Assembly: GCA_019351975.1 (NCBI GenBank)
Contig: JABBOG010000020.1
Coordinates: forward strand, 1-62,779
Direction: 5' to 3'
DNA: 62,779 nucleotides
DNA from: Acidobacteriota bacterium
GTDB lineage: Bacteria > Acidobacteriota > Terriglobia > Terriglobales > Acidobacteriaceae
In this document: positions 31,834 through 39,666 of the stretch, one piece after another
How positions within the stretch are numbered: position 1 is the first letter of the stretch
Layout of the letters: every line of letters starts with the position of its first letter
Made by a program: the position numbers and the translations under genes
The notes under the pieces: generated by a model
What the model was told of the DNA's origin: nothing
What the model saw: the letters and a program-made list of their open reading frames with translations, nothing else
Databases searched by the model: none

Positions 31834-33747
31834 ATGATGAAACGATACAAATATTTGAGTGCTGCTCTGGTTGCCATGTCGTTTGCGACAGCCCAGCTTC
31901 CTTTGTGTGCCCAGGTGATGGACAACACGGCTTCCATGAGTACGGCGACAAAGAAGCCTCGGCATAAGGTTAAAGAGCATCGAGAGACAGCAGCTGAGAG
32001 GCAGATGCGCGAGCTGGAGGAGTCAGTAAAGGCTCAGCAGGATCAGATCGATGCTTTGAAGGCGCAGGTGGCAGCGAAGAACGGGGATGTAACGGCTGCG
32101 CAGCAGACGGCGGCCAATGCCCAGGCGCAGGCAGCTGCGGCTGCGGCTTCAGCAACCCAGGCGCAAGCCGCGGCAGAGGCGACGTCGACCAAGGTGGATG
32201 CGGTTTCGAGCAGCGTGAGCGATCTGAAGACGACCACGGCGGGGCTCAATGAGACGGTCGTCGCGGGACAGAAGAAGATGCAGAGCGAGATTGAATCGCC
32301 ATCGACGTTGCGGTACAAGGGCGTCGCCATCACGCCGATTGCGTTTACGGCGTTTGAAGGCGTGTGGCGTCAGCACTCTGTGAATTCGGACATCAATACG
32401 CCGTTCAATGCCATTCCATTCCCTGGAGCCAATGAAGGCCATGTGGATGAGATCAACTTCTCTGCTCGCCAGAGCCGTTTGGGCTTGTTGTTCATGGGCG
32501 ATGCGGGGACGTATAAACTCTCTGGCTACTATGAGATGGACTTTCTTGGAGCGGGTACAACGTCGAATAACAACCAGAGCAACAGTTACGTGCTGCGTCA
32601 GCGGCAGATCTGGGGTAAGTTCGAGTCGGCGGGTGGATTTACGCTGACGGGTGGACAGATGTGGTCCCTGGTGACGGAAGACCGCAAGGGAACGGATGCG
32701 CGGACTGAGATCCAACCTCAGACCATCGATTCACAATACCTTGTGGGTTACACATGGACGCGGCAGCCGGCAATTCGCGTGCAGCAGCGCTTCGGCAACT
32801 ATGAGACAGGCGCACTGACGATTGCAGCTTCGGCAGAGCAGGCGCAGATCACCGGTTTCACAGTGCAGGGGTCGGCTGCGCCGACAGAGTATTTCTTCGG
32901 CGGCATCGGCCAAAGCGGCGGTCTGTACAACGCAGCAGCGGCGAATGGCGGAGCCAGCAATATCACGACGTATGCGAACAATGTTGTTCCGGACATCATG
33001 GTGAAGGCTGCGTACGATATTCCCAAGATGCACATCGAAGGCGGCGGCCTGGCACGGTTTATGCGGGACAACTTCCTGCCCGTCCTAACGACTGCGGGAA
33101 CGGCATCGGCAGAGACCTACACGTATGGGACGCAGTATGAGACGCACACAAGCACGGGGGGCGGAGCGTATGGAAGCGTTCGGGTGTACCCGGACAAGTA
33201 CCTCGAGGTTGCGCTGCAGGCAATGGGCGGTCAGGGTGTAGGTCGCTATGGTTCGGCACAGCTTGCGGATGCGACACTGCGTCCGAACGAGACACTGGAG
33301 CCAATTCGTAACTATCACGCTATGTTCACGCTGATGACGCATCCGACACCGAAACTGGACGTGTTTACGTACTACGGTGGTGAGTATGATCAACGGACGG
33401 TGTACACGACCGCCGAAGGAGCACTGATCGGCTACGGCCCGCGCAATATCAGCGATGCCGGTTGCTATGCACTACCGGGCGCACCTTCGACCTCTGCTGG
33501 TGCGGGCGTGGGTGGATCGCTGGGAGCTGCGAACTGCGGCTCACCGACACGATACATCCAGGAGCCGATGATCGGCGTTATCTATCGCGCGATCGACAGT
33601 CCGAAGTACGGACGTCTGCAGTACTGGGCAACCTACAGCTATCTTCAGCGGAATCTATGGTCTGGAGTGGGTAGTGCAATTACGCCGAGCGGACCGCGTG
33701 CTGAGGATCCTATGATCCACATCAGCTTGCGCTACTACATCCCCTAG
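31834..33747 (+). CDS. Outer-membrane channel with N-terminal coiled coil, probable Pho-regulated porin
   Basis: A 637-residue exported protein. The signal peptide ends near LPLCAQ. Residues about 45-145 are a long Ala/Gln-rich coiled coil (RQMRELEESVKAQQDQIDALK, read as heptads) that could form a trimeric periplasmic stalk. The rest is beta-strand-rich with alternating hydrophobic residues (YKLSGYYEMDFLGAG, RQSRLGLLFMG, FTLTGGQMWSLV), aromatic girdles, and a C-terminal strand HISLRYYIP close to the usual aromatic-ending beta-barrel signature. Two cysteines lie in a loop near residue 545-570. A four-unit Pho box about 100 bases upstream and pstS downstream suggest it carries phosphate or polyphosphate across the outer membrane, analogous to OprP/OprO, though homology to these is not evident. 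Confidence 0.75.
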   Translation: MMKRYKYLSAALVAMSFATAQLPLCAQVMDNTASMSTATKKPRHKVKEHRETAAERQMRELEESVKAQQDQIDALKAQVAAKNGDVTAAQQTAANAQAQAAAAAASATQAQAAAEATSTKVDAVSSSVSDLKTTTAGLNETVVAGQKKMQSEIESPSTLRYKGVAITPIAFTAFEGVWRQHSVNSDINTPFNAIPFPGANEGHVDEINFSARQSRLGLLFMGDAGTYKLSGYYEMDFLGAGTTSNNNQSNSYVLRQRQIWGKFESAGGFTLTGGQMWSLVTEDRKGTDARTEIQPQTIDSQYLVGYTWTRQPAIRVQQRFGNYETGALTIAASAEQAQITGFTVQGSAAPTEYFFGGIGQSGGLYNAAAANGGASNITTYANNVVPDIMVKAAYDIPKMHIEGGGLARFMRDNFLPVLTTAGTASAETYTYGTQYETHTSTGGGAYGSVRVYPDKYLEVALQAMGGQGVGRYGSAQLADATLRPNETLEPIRNYHAMFTLMTHPTPKLDVFTYYGGEYDQRTVYTTAEGALIGYGPRNISDAGCYALPGAPSTSAGAGVGGSLGAANCGSPTRYIQEPMIGVIYRAIDSPKYGRLQYWATYSYLQRNLWSGVGSAITPSGPRAEDPMIHISLRYYIP

Positions 33748-33757
33748 TCAGACGGGG

Positions 33758-33802
33758 TATGCAGTCGACCTGCCGAAGTTGGCCGGTCGACTGCATATCT
33801 TG
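33758..33802 (+). terminator. Long hairpin between porin gene and pstS
   Basis: TATGCAGTCGACC (33758-33770) pairs perfectly with GGTCGACTGCATA (33785-33797), 13 bp, with an inner GCC/GGC pairing around GAAGTT. Followed by TCTTG, only a weak T-run. It may partly terminate or stabilise the upstream mRNA and so set a porin-to-PstS ratio. Confidence 0.6.
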
Positions 33803-33857
33803 TTTGCCAAAGCAATAGCACCGGTGGAAAATGATGAAGCGCTCTAAAGGAGGCATG

Positions 33858-34913
33858 ATGAACTTAAAGATGTTTGGAACGGCAGTGTTGGCCAGTTCTC
33901 TCGTGGTGGTGTCAGGAGGCTGTAAATCGGAGCCATCAGATACAGGCGCTGCAAATACGGCAACGGTGAATATCACGGGTGCCGGATCGACGTTTGGATA
34001 TCCGATCTACTCGAAGTGGTTCAGTGAATATGACGCTGCGCATCCTGGGGTGCAGATGAACTATCAGTCGATTGGTTCGGGTGGTGGAATCCGCCAGGTA
34101 TCCGAGAAGGTTGTTGACTTCGGGGCGTCAGATGGACCGATGACGGACCAGCAGTTGGCGCAGTCCAAGGTGAAGCTGATTCATATTCCTACGGTGATGG
34201 GCGCGGACGTGTTGACGTATAACCTGCCGGGCGTGACTACCGATTTGAACTTCGCGCCGGATGTGATTGCCGATATTTATCTGGGACACATCAAGAAGTG
34301 GAACGACCCACGGATCGCGAAGGACAATCCGGGAGTGAAGTTGCCGGCTAAGGAGATTTTGCCGGTATATCGTTCGGATGGTTCAGGAACGACGTATGTT
34401 TTCACGGACTTCCTAAGCAAAGTTAGCCCGGAGTTCGCGTCGAAGGTGGGTAAAAGCACGTCGGTGCGCTGGCCTGGAGGCATTGGGCAGAAGGGCAACG
34501 AGGGCGTTTCAGGGATGATTCGCAATAGTCCCTACTCGTTTGGATACGTCGAGCTGGTCTATGCGGTGCAGAACAAGATGCTGTACGGGCAGGTTCGCAA
34601 CGCAGCGGGCAAGTGGATCAAGCCGTCGACTGAGTCTGTAACGGCGGCCGCGGCGGCGGCATCGAAGGACATGCCGGCGGACTATAGGGTTTCGATTACG
34701 AATGCTGCAGGAGCAGATTCGTACCCGATCTCCTCCTTTACATGGCTGCTGATTCCGGTGCCGTTTAGCACGCCGGAGAAGGGGAAGGTCATGCATGACT
34801 TCCTGGAGTGGATGCTGGATCATGGTGAGGGAGAGGCGGCGAGCATGACGTACGCTCCGTTGCCTGAGCCGGTAATCGCGCGAGTGCGGCAGACGATCAA
34901 CGAAGTGCACTAA
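33858..34913 (+). CDS. pstS: Phosphate-binding lipoprotein PstS
   Basis: The periplasmic phosphate receptor of the Pst ABC transporter, about 351 residues. The start at 33858 was chosen because AAAGGAGG lies just before it (33846-33853); upstream in-frame ATGs at 33831 and 33855 exist. A lipobox SGGC follows a short hydrophobic signal, so it is a lipoprotein. Phosphate-binding motifs are GAGSTFGYPIY, SIGSGGGIRQ, DFGASDGPM and YRSDGSGTTYVFTDFL, in the order expected for PstS. It delivers phosphate to PstC-PstA. No separate Pho box was seen immediately upstream, so it probably depends on read-through from the porin promoter. Confidence 0.95.
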   Translation: MNLKMFGTAVLASSLVVVSGGCKSEPSDTGAANTATVNITGAGSTFGYPIYSKWFSEYDAAHPGVQMNYQSIGSGGGIRQVSEKVVDFGASDGPMTDQQLAQSKVKLIHIPTVMGADVLTYNLPGVTTDLNFAPDVIADIYLGHIKKWNDPRIAKDNPGVKLPAKEILPVYRSDGSGTTYVFTDFLSKVSPEFASKVGKSTSVRWPGGIGQKGNEGVSGMIRNSPYSFGYVELVYAVQNKMLYGQVRNAAGKWIKPSTESVTAAAAAASKDMPADYRVSITNAAGADSYPISSFTWLLIPVPFSTPEKGKVMHDFLEWMLDHGEGEAASMTYAPLPEPVIARVRQTINEVH

Positions 34914-34924
34914 GACGAATCGGG

Positions 34925-34951
34925 GGGCCTGTGCAGCTAGCAGGCCCTCGT
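34925..34951 (+). terminator. Hairpin after pstS
   Basis: GGGCCTG (34925-34931) pairs with CAGGCCC (34941-34947), followed by TCGTTTCG. Moderate strength. It separates pstS from the pstCAB-phoU unit, which has its own Pho box. Confidence 0.5.
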
Positions 34952-34982
34952 TTCGTAGGGGTTTGTGCCTTATGTCTCTCCT

Positions 34983-35022
34983 TGTCATGTAAATTTACGG
35001 TCTGTTCACATTCCTTTCATAA
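34983..35022 (+). promoter_or_regulatory. Pho box and promoter of pstCAB-phoU
   Basis: TGTCA (34983), TTTAC (34994), TTCAC (35005) and TTCAT (35016), each 11 bp apart. TCATAA (35017-35022) could be the -10, with TTTACG 17 bp upstream acting as a -35. That would put the transcript start at about the ATG at 35029. Confidence 0.65.
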
Positions 35023-35028
35023 AGTGAC

Positions 35029-36126
35029 ATGGGGAGCCTACGGCGTAGACAGATGAATGAACCCAAGACAGTTCCGGTAGACCGTCCGCAGATGCAGAAG
35101 GTGGTTGTTCCGCAGGAGAGGGCCGTTCCGACAGAACGAACTGTCGAGACGGCGGCTACTCCGGCCGGACTTTCTGTGGTGCGCAGCTTTCTGCTGGCGA
35201 AGAGCTCTGGCAGATATGCTGACGGCGCGTTTGCAAGTCTGATGGTGGTTTGCGCGCTTAGCGTCTTTGCCATTGTGCTGTTGATCGTGTTTGTGCTGAT
35301 CTCCAAATCCATGCCCTCGATCCATCAGTTTGGGTGGAGATTTTTCGAGACGCGGACGTGGGATCCGGTTTCAGGACAGTTTGGAGCTCTGCCGTTTATC
35401 TATGGCACGGTGGTCTCGTCGCTGCTGGCTGTATTGATCGCGGTGCCACTCGCGCTTGCGGTTTCAATCTTTCTGCTGGATATCTGCCCACGATTTCTGC
35501 GGGGGCCGATATCGTTTTTGACGGAGTTGCTGGCTGCAATTCCCAGCGTAGTGTATGGGCTTTGGGGTGTGTTTGTTTTGGTGCCTATTATTCGCGACCA
35601 GGTGGGACCGGTTTTGGAGAAGTACCTGGGGTGGACCGGATTTTTTGCGGAGCCTAACTTTGGTGTAAGTATGTTTTCGGCAGGTGTGATTCTGGCGATC
35701 ATGATCTTTCCTGTCATCAGCTCGATCAGCCGGGACGTGATGCGAGCGGTGCCTGTGAACCAGCGGGAGGCAGTGCTGGCGCTGGGCGCGACGCGCTGGG
35801 AGATGCTGCGGATTGGGGTGCTGCGGAACTCGCGTATGGGGATTGTGGGATCGGTGATTCTGGGGTTGGGGCGGGCGCTGGGTGAGACGATGGCCGTGAC
35901 GATGGTGATTGGAAATCATCCGGATATTTTGAAGAATCTGCTTGCTCCCGGATATACGCTGGCAAGCGTGATTGCGAATGAGTTTACGGAAGCTACGGGC
36001 GATCTTTATCTGAGTGCGTTGATTGAGATTGGTCTGGCGTTGTTCCTGGTGACGATTGTGGTGAATGCGATTGCGCGGCTGCTGGTATGGGCGGTGATGC
36101 GCGGGAATACGGCGAGGGCGCACTGA
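35029..36126 (+). CDS. pstC: Phosphate ABC transporter permease PstC
   Basis: A 365-residue inner-membrane permease with six membrane segments and a cytoplasmic N-terminal extension of about 65 residues. The EAA-like loop for PstB contact is REAVLALGATRWEMLRIGVL; other PstC hallmarks are FLTELLAAIPSVVYGLWGVFVL, split by two helices, and LGRALGETMAVTMVIGN. ATG 35029 would give a leaderless message from the Pho-box promoter; ATG 35053 (MNEPKTV) is the alternative, with no clear ribosome-binding site for either. The stop overlaps the pstA start by one base. Confidence 0.94.
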   Translation: MGSLRRRQMNEPKTVPVDRPQMQKVVVPQERAVPTERTVETAATPAGLSVVRSFLLAKSSGRYADGAFASLMVVCALSVFAIVLLIVFVLISKSMPSIHQFGWRFFETRTWDPVSGQFGALPFIYGTVVSSLLAVLIAVPLALAVSIFLLDICPRFLRGPISFLTELLAAIPSVVYGLWGVFVLVPIIRDQVGPVLEKYLGWTGFFAEPNFGVSMFSAGVILAIMIFPVISSISRDVMRAVPVNQREAVLALGATRWEMLRIGVLRNSRMGIVGSVILGLGRALGETMAVTMVIGNHPDILKNLLAPGYTLASVIANEFTEATGDLYLSALIEIGLALFLVTIVVNAIARLLVWAVMRGNTARAH

Positions 36127-37016
36127 TGAGTCCATTGCCTGTACGTTCGCGCCATCTGGAGCGGTTGTTGGAGTTGAGACGAAGTGCGACGAACCATGCT
36201 GTGACTGCGCTTGCGGTGGTAAGCACGGTTTTGGTGCTGGTGCCCCTGGTGGCTATCGTGGGATACCTGATTTACAAAGGTGCAAGTTCGCTGAATCTGG
36301 CGTTCTTTACGCATCTGCCTGCGCCAGTCGGGGAAAAGGGCGGCGGCATGGCGAATGCCATTGCAGGTTCAGGCTTGCTGCTTGGGTTAGCTAGCTTGAT
36401 GGGGATTCCACTGGGAATTGGTGCAGGGGTGTATCTGTCCGAGTATGCGCATGGGACCTGGCTGGGCTCAGCGGTGCGGTTTACGGCGGATGTGCTGAAT
36501 GGAGTGCCTTCCATCGTGATGGGCATTGCGGCGTATGCGTTGATTGTGGCGCGGCAGCAGCACTTTTCCGCACTGTCGGGCGGCGTTGCGCTGGCGATCA
36601 TGATGGTGCCGACGGTGACGCGAACGACGGAAGAGATGCTTGCGACGGTGCCGAATCCAGTGCGCGAGGCTGCGCTTGGGCTGGGGATTCCGAAGTGGAG
36701 AACGGTGCTTTCGGTGAGCTTGCGGACGGCGTCGCCCGGGATTATCACGGGATGCATGCTGGCGTTTGCGCGCGTGGCGGGAGAGACTGCACCGCTGTTG
36801 TTTACGGCATTCGGGAACCAGTTCTGGAATTTGTTCAATTTGAACCAGCCGATTGCTGCGCTGCCGTTGCAGATTTATGTGTATGCGATCTCCCCGTATG
36901 ATGATTGGCACAGGCTGGCATGGGCAGGAGCGTTGGTTCTGGTGGTGATGATTATGATCGCAGTGACGCTGGTGCGGATCTTTGCAAACCGGGGCGTACT
37001 CAAGGGAGGACATTAG
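36126..37016 (+). CDS. pstA: Phosphate ABC transporter permease PstA
   Basis: A 296-residue permease partner of PstC with six membrane segments. The EAA-type loop is [20 protein letters not shown], preceded by [14 protein letters not shown], and [14 protein letters not shown] and [15 protein letters not shown] are PstA hallmarks. ATG 36126 shares one base with the pstC stop codon, so the genes are translationally coupled. The end of the gene carries GGGAGG, the ribosome-binding site for pstB, whose GTG start overlaps the pstA stop by one base. Confidence 0.95.
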   Translation: MSPLPVRSRHLERLLELRRSATNHAVTALAVVSTVLVLVPLVAIVGYLIYKGASSLNLAFFTHLPAPVGEKGGGMANAIAGSGLLLGLASLMGIPLGIGAGVYLSEYAHGTWLGSAVRFTADVLNGVPSIVMGIAAYALIVARQQHFSALSGGVALAIMMVPTVTRTTEEMLATVPNPVREAALGLGIPKWRTVLSVSLRTASPGIITGCMLAFARVAGETAPLLFTAFGNQFWNLFNLNQPIAALPLQIYVYAISPYDDWHRLAWAGALVLVVMIMIAVTLVRIFANRGVLKGGH

Positions 37017-37774
37017 TGGGAGTCGATATTCGCGTGGAAAATTTGAATGCCTGGTACGGTGCGGTGCACACGCTTCATGATGTGAACCTGCGCATTCCGG
37101 CGAATCACGCGACGGCGCTGATTGGGCCTTCAGGATGCGGGAAGTCGACATTTGTCCGGTGTTTGAACCGGATGCATGAGACCAATCCGGCAGCGCGCGC
37201 GGAGGGCAAGGTGATGATGGGCGACGTTGACATCTTCAAGGATGCGACGCCGGTGGAGATTCGACGGCGGGTGGGGATGGTGTTTCAGCGGCCCAACCCG
37301 TTTCCGACGATGTCAATTTATGACAATGTCGCGAGCGGGTTGAAGCTGAATGGATTTCGGAACAAGCGGGTTCTGGATGAGGTGGTCGAACGGTCGCTGC
37401 GGCAAGCGGCGCTTTGGGACGAGGTGAAGGACGATCTGAAGAAGAAGTCCGGCGCGAGTATCTCGGGCGGGCAGCAGCAGCGGTTGTGCATTGCGCGGGC
37501 GCTGGCTGTTGATCCGGAGGTGCTGCTGATGGATGAGCCAGCAAGTGCACTTGATCCGGTATCTACTGCAAAGATTGAGGATTTGATCTTCAAGCTGAAG
37601 AGCCAGTACACAATTGTGATTGTGACGCATAATATGCAACAAGCGGCACGCGTTGCGGAGAATACAGGATTTTTCCTGATGGGCAAACTGGTCGAGTTTG
37701 CAGCGACGACGAAGATTTTCACGAATCCCTCGGATAAACGCACAGAGGATTACATCACAGGGAGGTTTGGATGA
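37016..37774 (+). CDS. pstB: Phosphate ABC transporter ATP-binding protein PstB
   Basis: A 252-residue ATPase driving phosphate import. Walker A is GPSGCGKST (residues 37-45), the Q-loop region is VFQRPNPFP, the signature is SGGQQQR, Walker B is [13 protein letters not shown] and the switch histidine is in [21 protein letters not shown] and the final ITGRFG are diagnostic for PstB. Translation starts at GTG 37016, overlapping the pstA stop, with GGGAGG six bases upstream. The stop overlaps phoU by four bases. Confidence 0.97.
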   Translation: MGVDIRVENLNAWYGAVHTLHDVNLRIPANHATALIGPSGCGKSTFVRCLNRMHETNPAARAEGKVMMGDVDIFKDATPVEIRRRVGMVFQRPNPFPTMSIYDNVASGLKLNGFRNKRVLDEVVERSLRQAALWDEVKDDLKKKSGASISGGQQQRLCIARALAVDPEVLLMDEPASALDPVSTAKIEDLIFKLKSQYTIVIVTHNMQQAARVAENTGFFLMGKLVEFAATTKIFTNPSDKRTEDYITGRFG

Positions 37775-38439
37775 TCCGGATCAAGTTCCAGCAGAGTCTG
37801 GACGAGTTGAAGGAACGGCTGCTGGTGATGGCTGGGCTGGTGGAGCAGGCGATCCAGCGCTCGACGGAGGCGTATTCTTCGCGAGATGCCGGGCTGTGCG
37901 AACTGGTGCGGCTGTCGGAGCCTGCGATCAACCGGATGGAGCGGGAGATCGATCAGCTGGCGCTGGATCTGCTGGCGATGGAGCAGCCGATGGCTGTCGA
38001 TCTGCGCTTTATTCTGGCGGTAATCCGGATCAATGCGGACCTGGAGCGGGTTGGGGATCAGGCGGTGAATATCGCCGGTCGCGTGGTGGATCTGGGGACG
38101 CAGCCACATGTCGATCTGCCGGTAGATATACCGCGGCTGGCGTTGCTTGCGGCGGCGATGGTACGGAAGGCGCTGCAGGCGTTTATCGAGGGCGACGCTG
38201 AGATGGCGCAGGCAGTGTTGCTGCTGGATGATCAGGTGGATGATTTGAACCGCGATGCGTTCCGATCGCTGGGAAATCTGATCAAGGAAAGCCCGGATCT
38301 GGCGCCGCAGGCGCTGAATGCGCTGATTATCTCGCGGAACCTGGAGCGGGTTGGAGACCATGCAACGAACATCGCGGAGGACGTGATCTTCTGGGTGCGG
38401 GGCGCGGATGTGCGGCACCACAGTATGGAAGCTGACTAG
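37771..38439 (+). CDS. phoU: Phosphate signalling regulator PhoU
   Basis: A 222-residue all-helical protein with two PhoU domains, each with the metal-binding motif: [11 protein letters not shown] in the first half and [14 protein letters not shown] near the C-terminus. PhoU links the Pst transporter to PhoR and damps uptake when phosphate is plentiful. ATG 37771 overlaps the pstB stop (ATGA). It is the last gene of the pst operon; the convergent sugar kinase gene begins 20 bases beyond, and no clear terminator separates them. Confidence 0.95.
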   Translation: MIRIKFQQSLDELKERLLVMAGLVEQAIQRSTEAYSSRDAGLCELVRLSEPAINRMEREIDQLALDLLAMEQPMAVDLRFILAVIRINADLERVGDQAVNIAGRVVDLGTQPHVDLPVDIPRLALLAAAMVRKALQAFIEGDAEMAQAVLLLDDQVDDLNRDAFRSLGNLIKESPDLAPQALNALIISRNLERVGDHATNIAEDVIFWVRGADVRHHSMEAD

Positions 38440-38459
38440 GGCGTGGTAGGTGCGCGGCC

Positions 38460-39593
38460 TTAGCGGATGGTGCCGCTATGGCTGCCGCTCATGAGTCGCT
38501 CGACTTCGGGAAGCGTGGACATGGATGCGTCGCCGGGGGTTGTCATGGCGAGAGCGCCGTGGGCGATGCCGCAGTTGAGCGACCAGGGGATGCCCTTGTC
38601 TTGCAGCAGGCCGTAGATAAGGCCGGAGGCGAAGGAGTCGCCGCCGCCGACGCGGTCGAGGATGTCCAGATCGTCGAAGTGAAGGCCTTCGTGGGCGGTG
38701 CCGACGGCGTAGGCAAAGGCGCTCCATGCGTTGCGGTTGGCGGAGTGGGGACGGCGGACGGTGGTGGCGATCACATGGAGGTTGGGGAAGTCGGCGGTGA
38801 CTCGCTCGGCCATGGAGCGGAAGGTGTGGAGCGTGTGCCAGGCGGGGGCGTGGGCCGCAGCACTGAGGGTTGAGGCGAGGTCGCCTTCGTGGCCGAAGAG
38901 GACATCGACCATGGGCATGATGGAGCGATTGACTTCGACGGAACGCTGACGGCCGCCGCGTGCTTTCCAGAGGGAGGGGCGATAGTTGCAGTCGAAGCTG
39001 ATGAGGGTGCCGTGGCGTTTGGCGGCGAGGATGGCTTCGCGGACGACCTCGGTTGCGTCTTCGCTGAGCGCAGCCATGATGCCGCCCGTGTGAAACCAGC
39101 GGACACCGTGGTTGGAGAAGATGGCGTCCCAGTCGATCTGACCGGGCTTGAGCTGTGCGATGGCGGTGTGGCCGCGGTCCATCATGCCGAGGCCGGGGCG
39201 GACGCCGAAGCCTCGCTCGAGGAAGTAGATGCCATTGCGGGAGGATCGACCGACGCCGTCGAAGTCGCACCATCGGATGAGGGAGGTGTCGACGCCGCCT
39301 TGCAGGATCAGATCTTCGACAAGGCGGCCGACGGGGTTATCGACGAGCGCTGTGGCGATCGAGGTGCGGAGGCCGAAGCAGCGGCGCAGGCCGCGGGCGA
39401 CGTTGTACTCGCCGCCGCCCTCCCAGACGTTGAAGTTACGTGCGCCGACGATGCGCTGTTCGCCGGGATCGAAGCGAAGCATAACTTCGCCGAGGGAGAG
39501 GAGATCCCAGCGGCAGGTGTCGGGGGTGCGAGGTGTGAGAACGGCAGTGGATTGAGGCTGATGGCCAGTCGGACTGGTGTGTTGATTCGCCAT
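38460..39593 (-). CDS. PfkB-family sugar kinase, 2-keto-3-deoxygluconate kinase-like
   Basis: A 377-residue ribokinase-fold kinase. After a nonconserved N-terminus of about 28 residues comes LLSLGEVMLRFDPGEQRI, typical of KDG kinases, then WEGGGEYNVARGLRRCFG (the GG substrate site), ISFDCNYRPSLWKA and the catalytic RVGGGDSFASGLIYGLL. It probably phosphorylates 2-keto-3-deoxygluconate or a related sugar acid in pectin/uronate breakdown, but specificity within PfkB is hard to read. It is divergent from the M14 gene, with 73 bases between start codons that must hold both promoters. Confidence 0.85.
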   Translation of the reverse strand: MANQHTSPTGHQPQSTAVLTPRTPDTCRWDLLSLGEVMLRFDPGEQRIVGARNFNVWEGGGEYNVARGLRRCFGLRTSIATALVDNPVGRLVEDLILQGGVDTSLIRWCDFDGVGRSSRNGIYFLERGFGVRPGLGMMDRGHTAIAQLKPGQIDWDAIFSNHGVRWFHTGGIMAALSEDATEVVREAILAAKRHGTLISFDCNYRPSLWKARGGRQRSVEVNRSIMPMVDVLFGHEGDLASTLSAAAHAPAWHTLHTFRSMAERVTADFPNLHVIATTVRRPHSANRNAWSAFAYAVGTAHEGLHFDDLDILDRVGGGDSFASGLIYGLLQDKGIPWSLNCGIAHGALAMTTPGDASMSTLPEVERLMSGSHSGTIR

Positions 39594-39653
39594 TCGACCA
39601 TGCTACCGCGAGAGGGTTTGAATGGTGCGACTTCGCGGGTCGAGTGGTTCCGA

Positions 39654-39661
39654 TATATAAA
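39654..39661 (+). promoter_or_regulatory. -10 element of a leaderless M14 peptidase transcript
   Basis: TATATAAA at 39654-39661, five to seven bases before the ATG at 39667, with no ribosome-binding site between. The geometry matches the esterase-like gene (TATAGT then 7 bases) and the ECF sigma gene. No clear -35 was found. Confidence 0.4.
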
Positions 39662-39666
39662 CTCTT

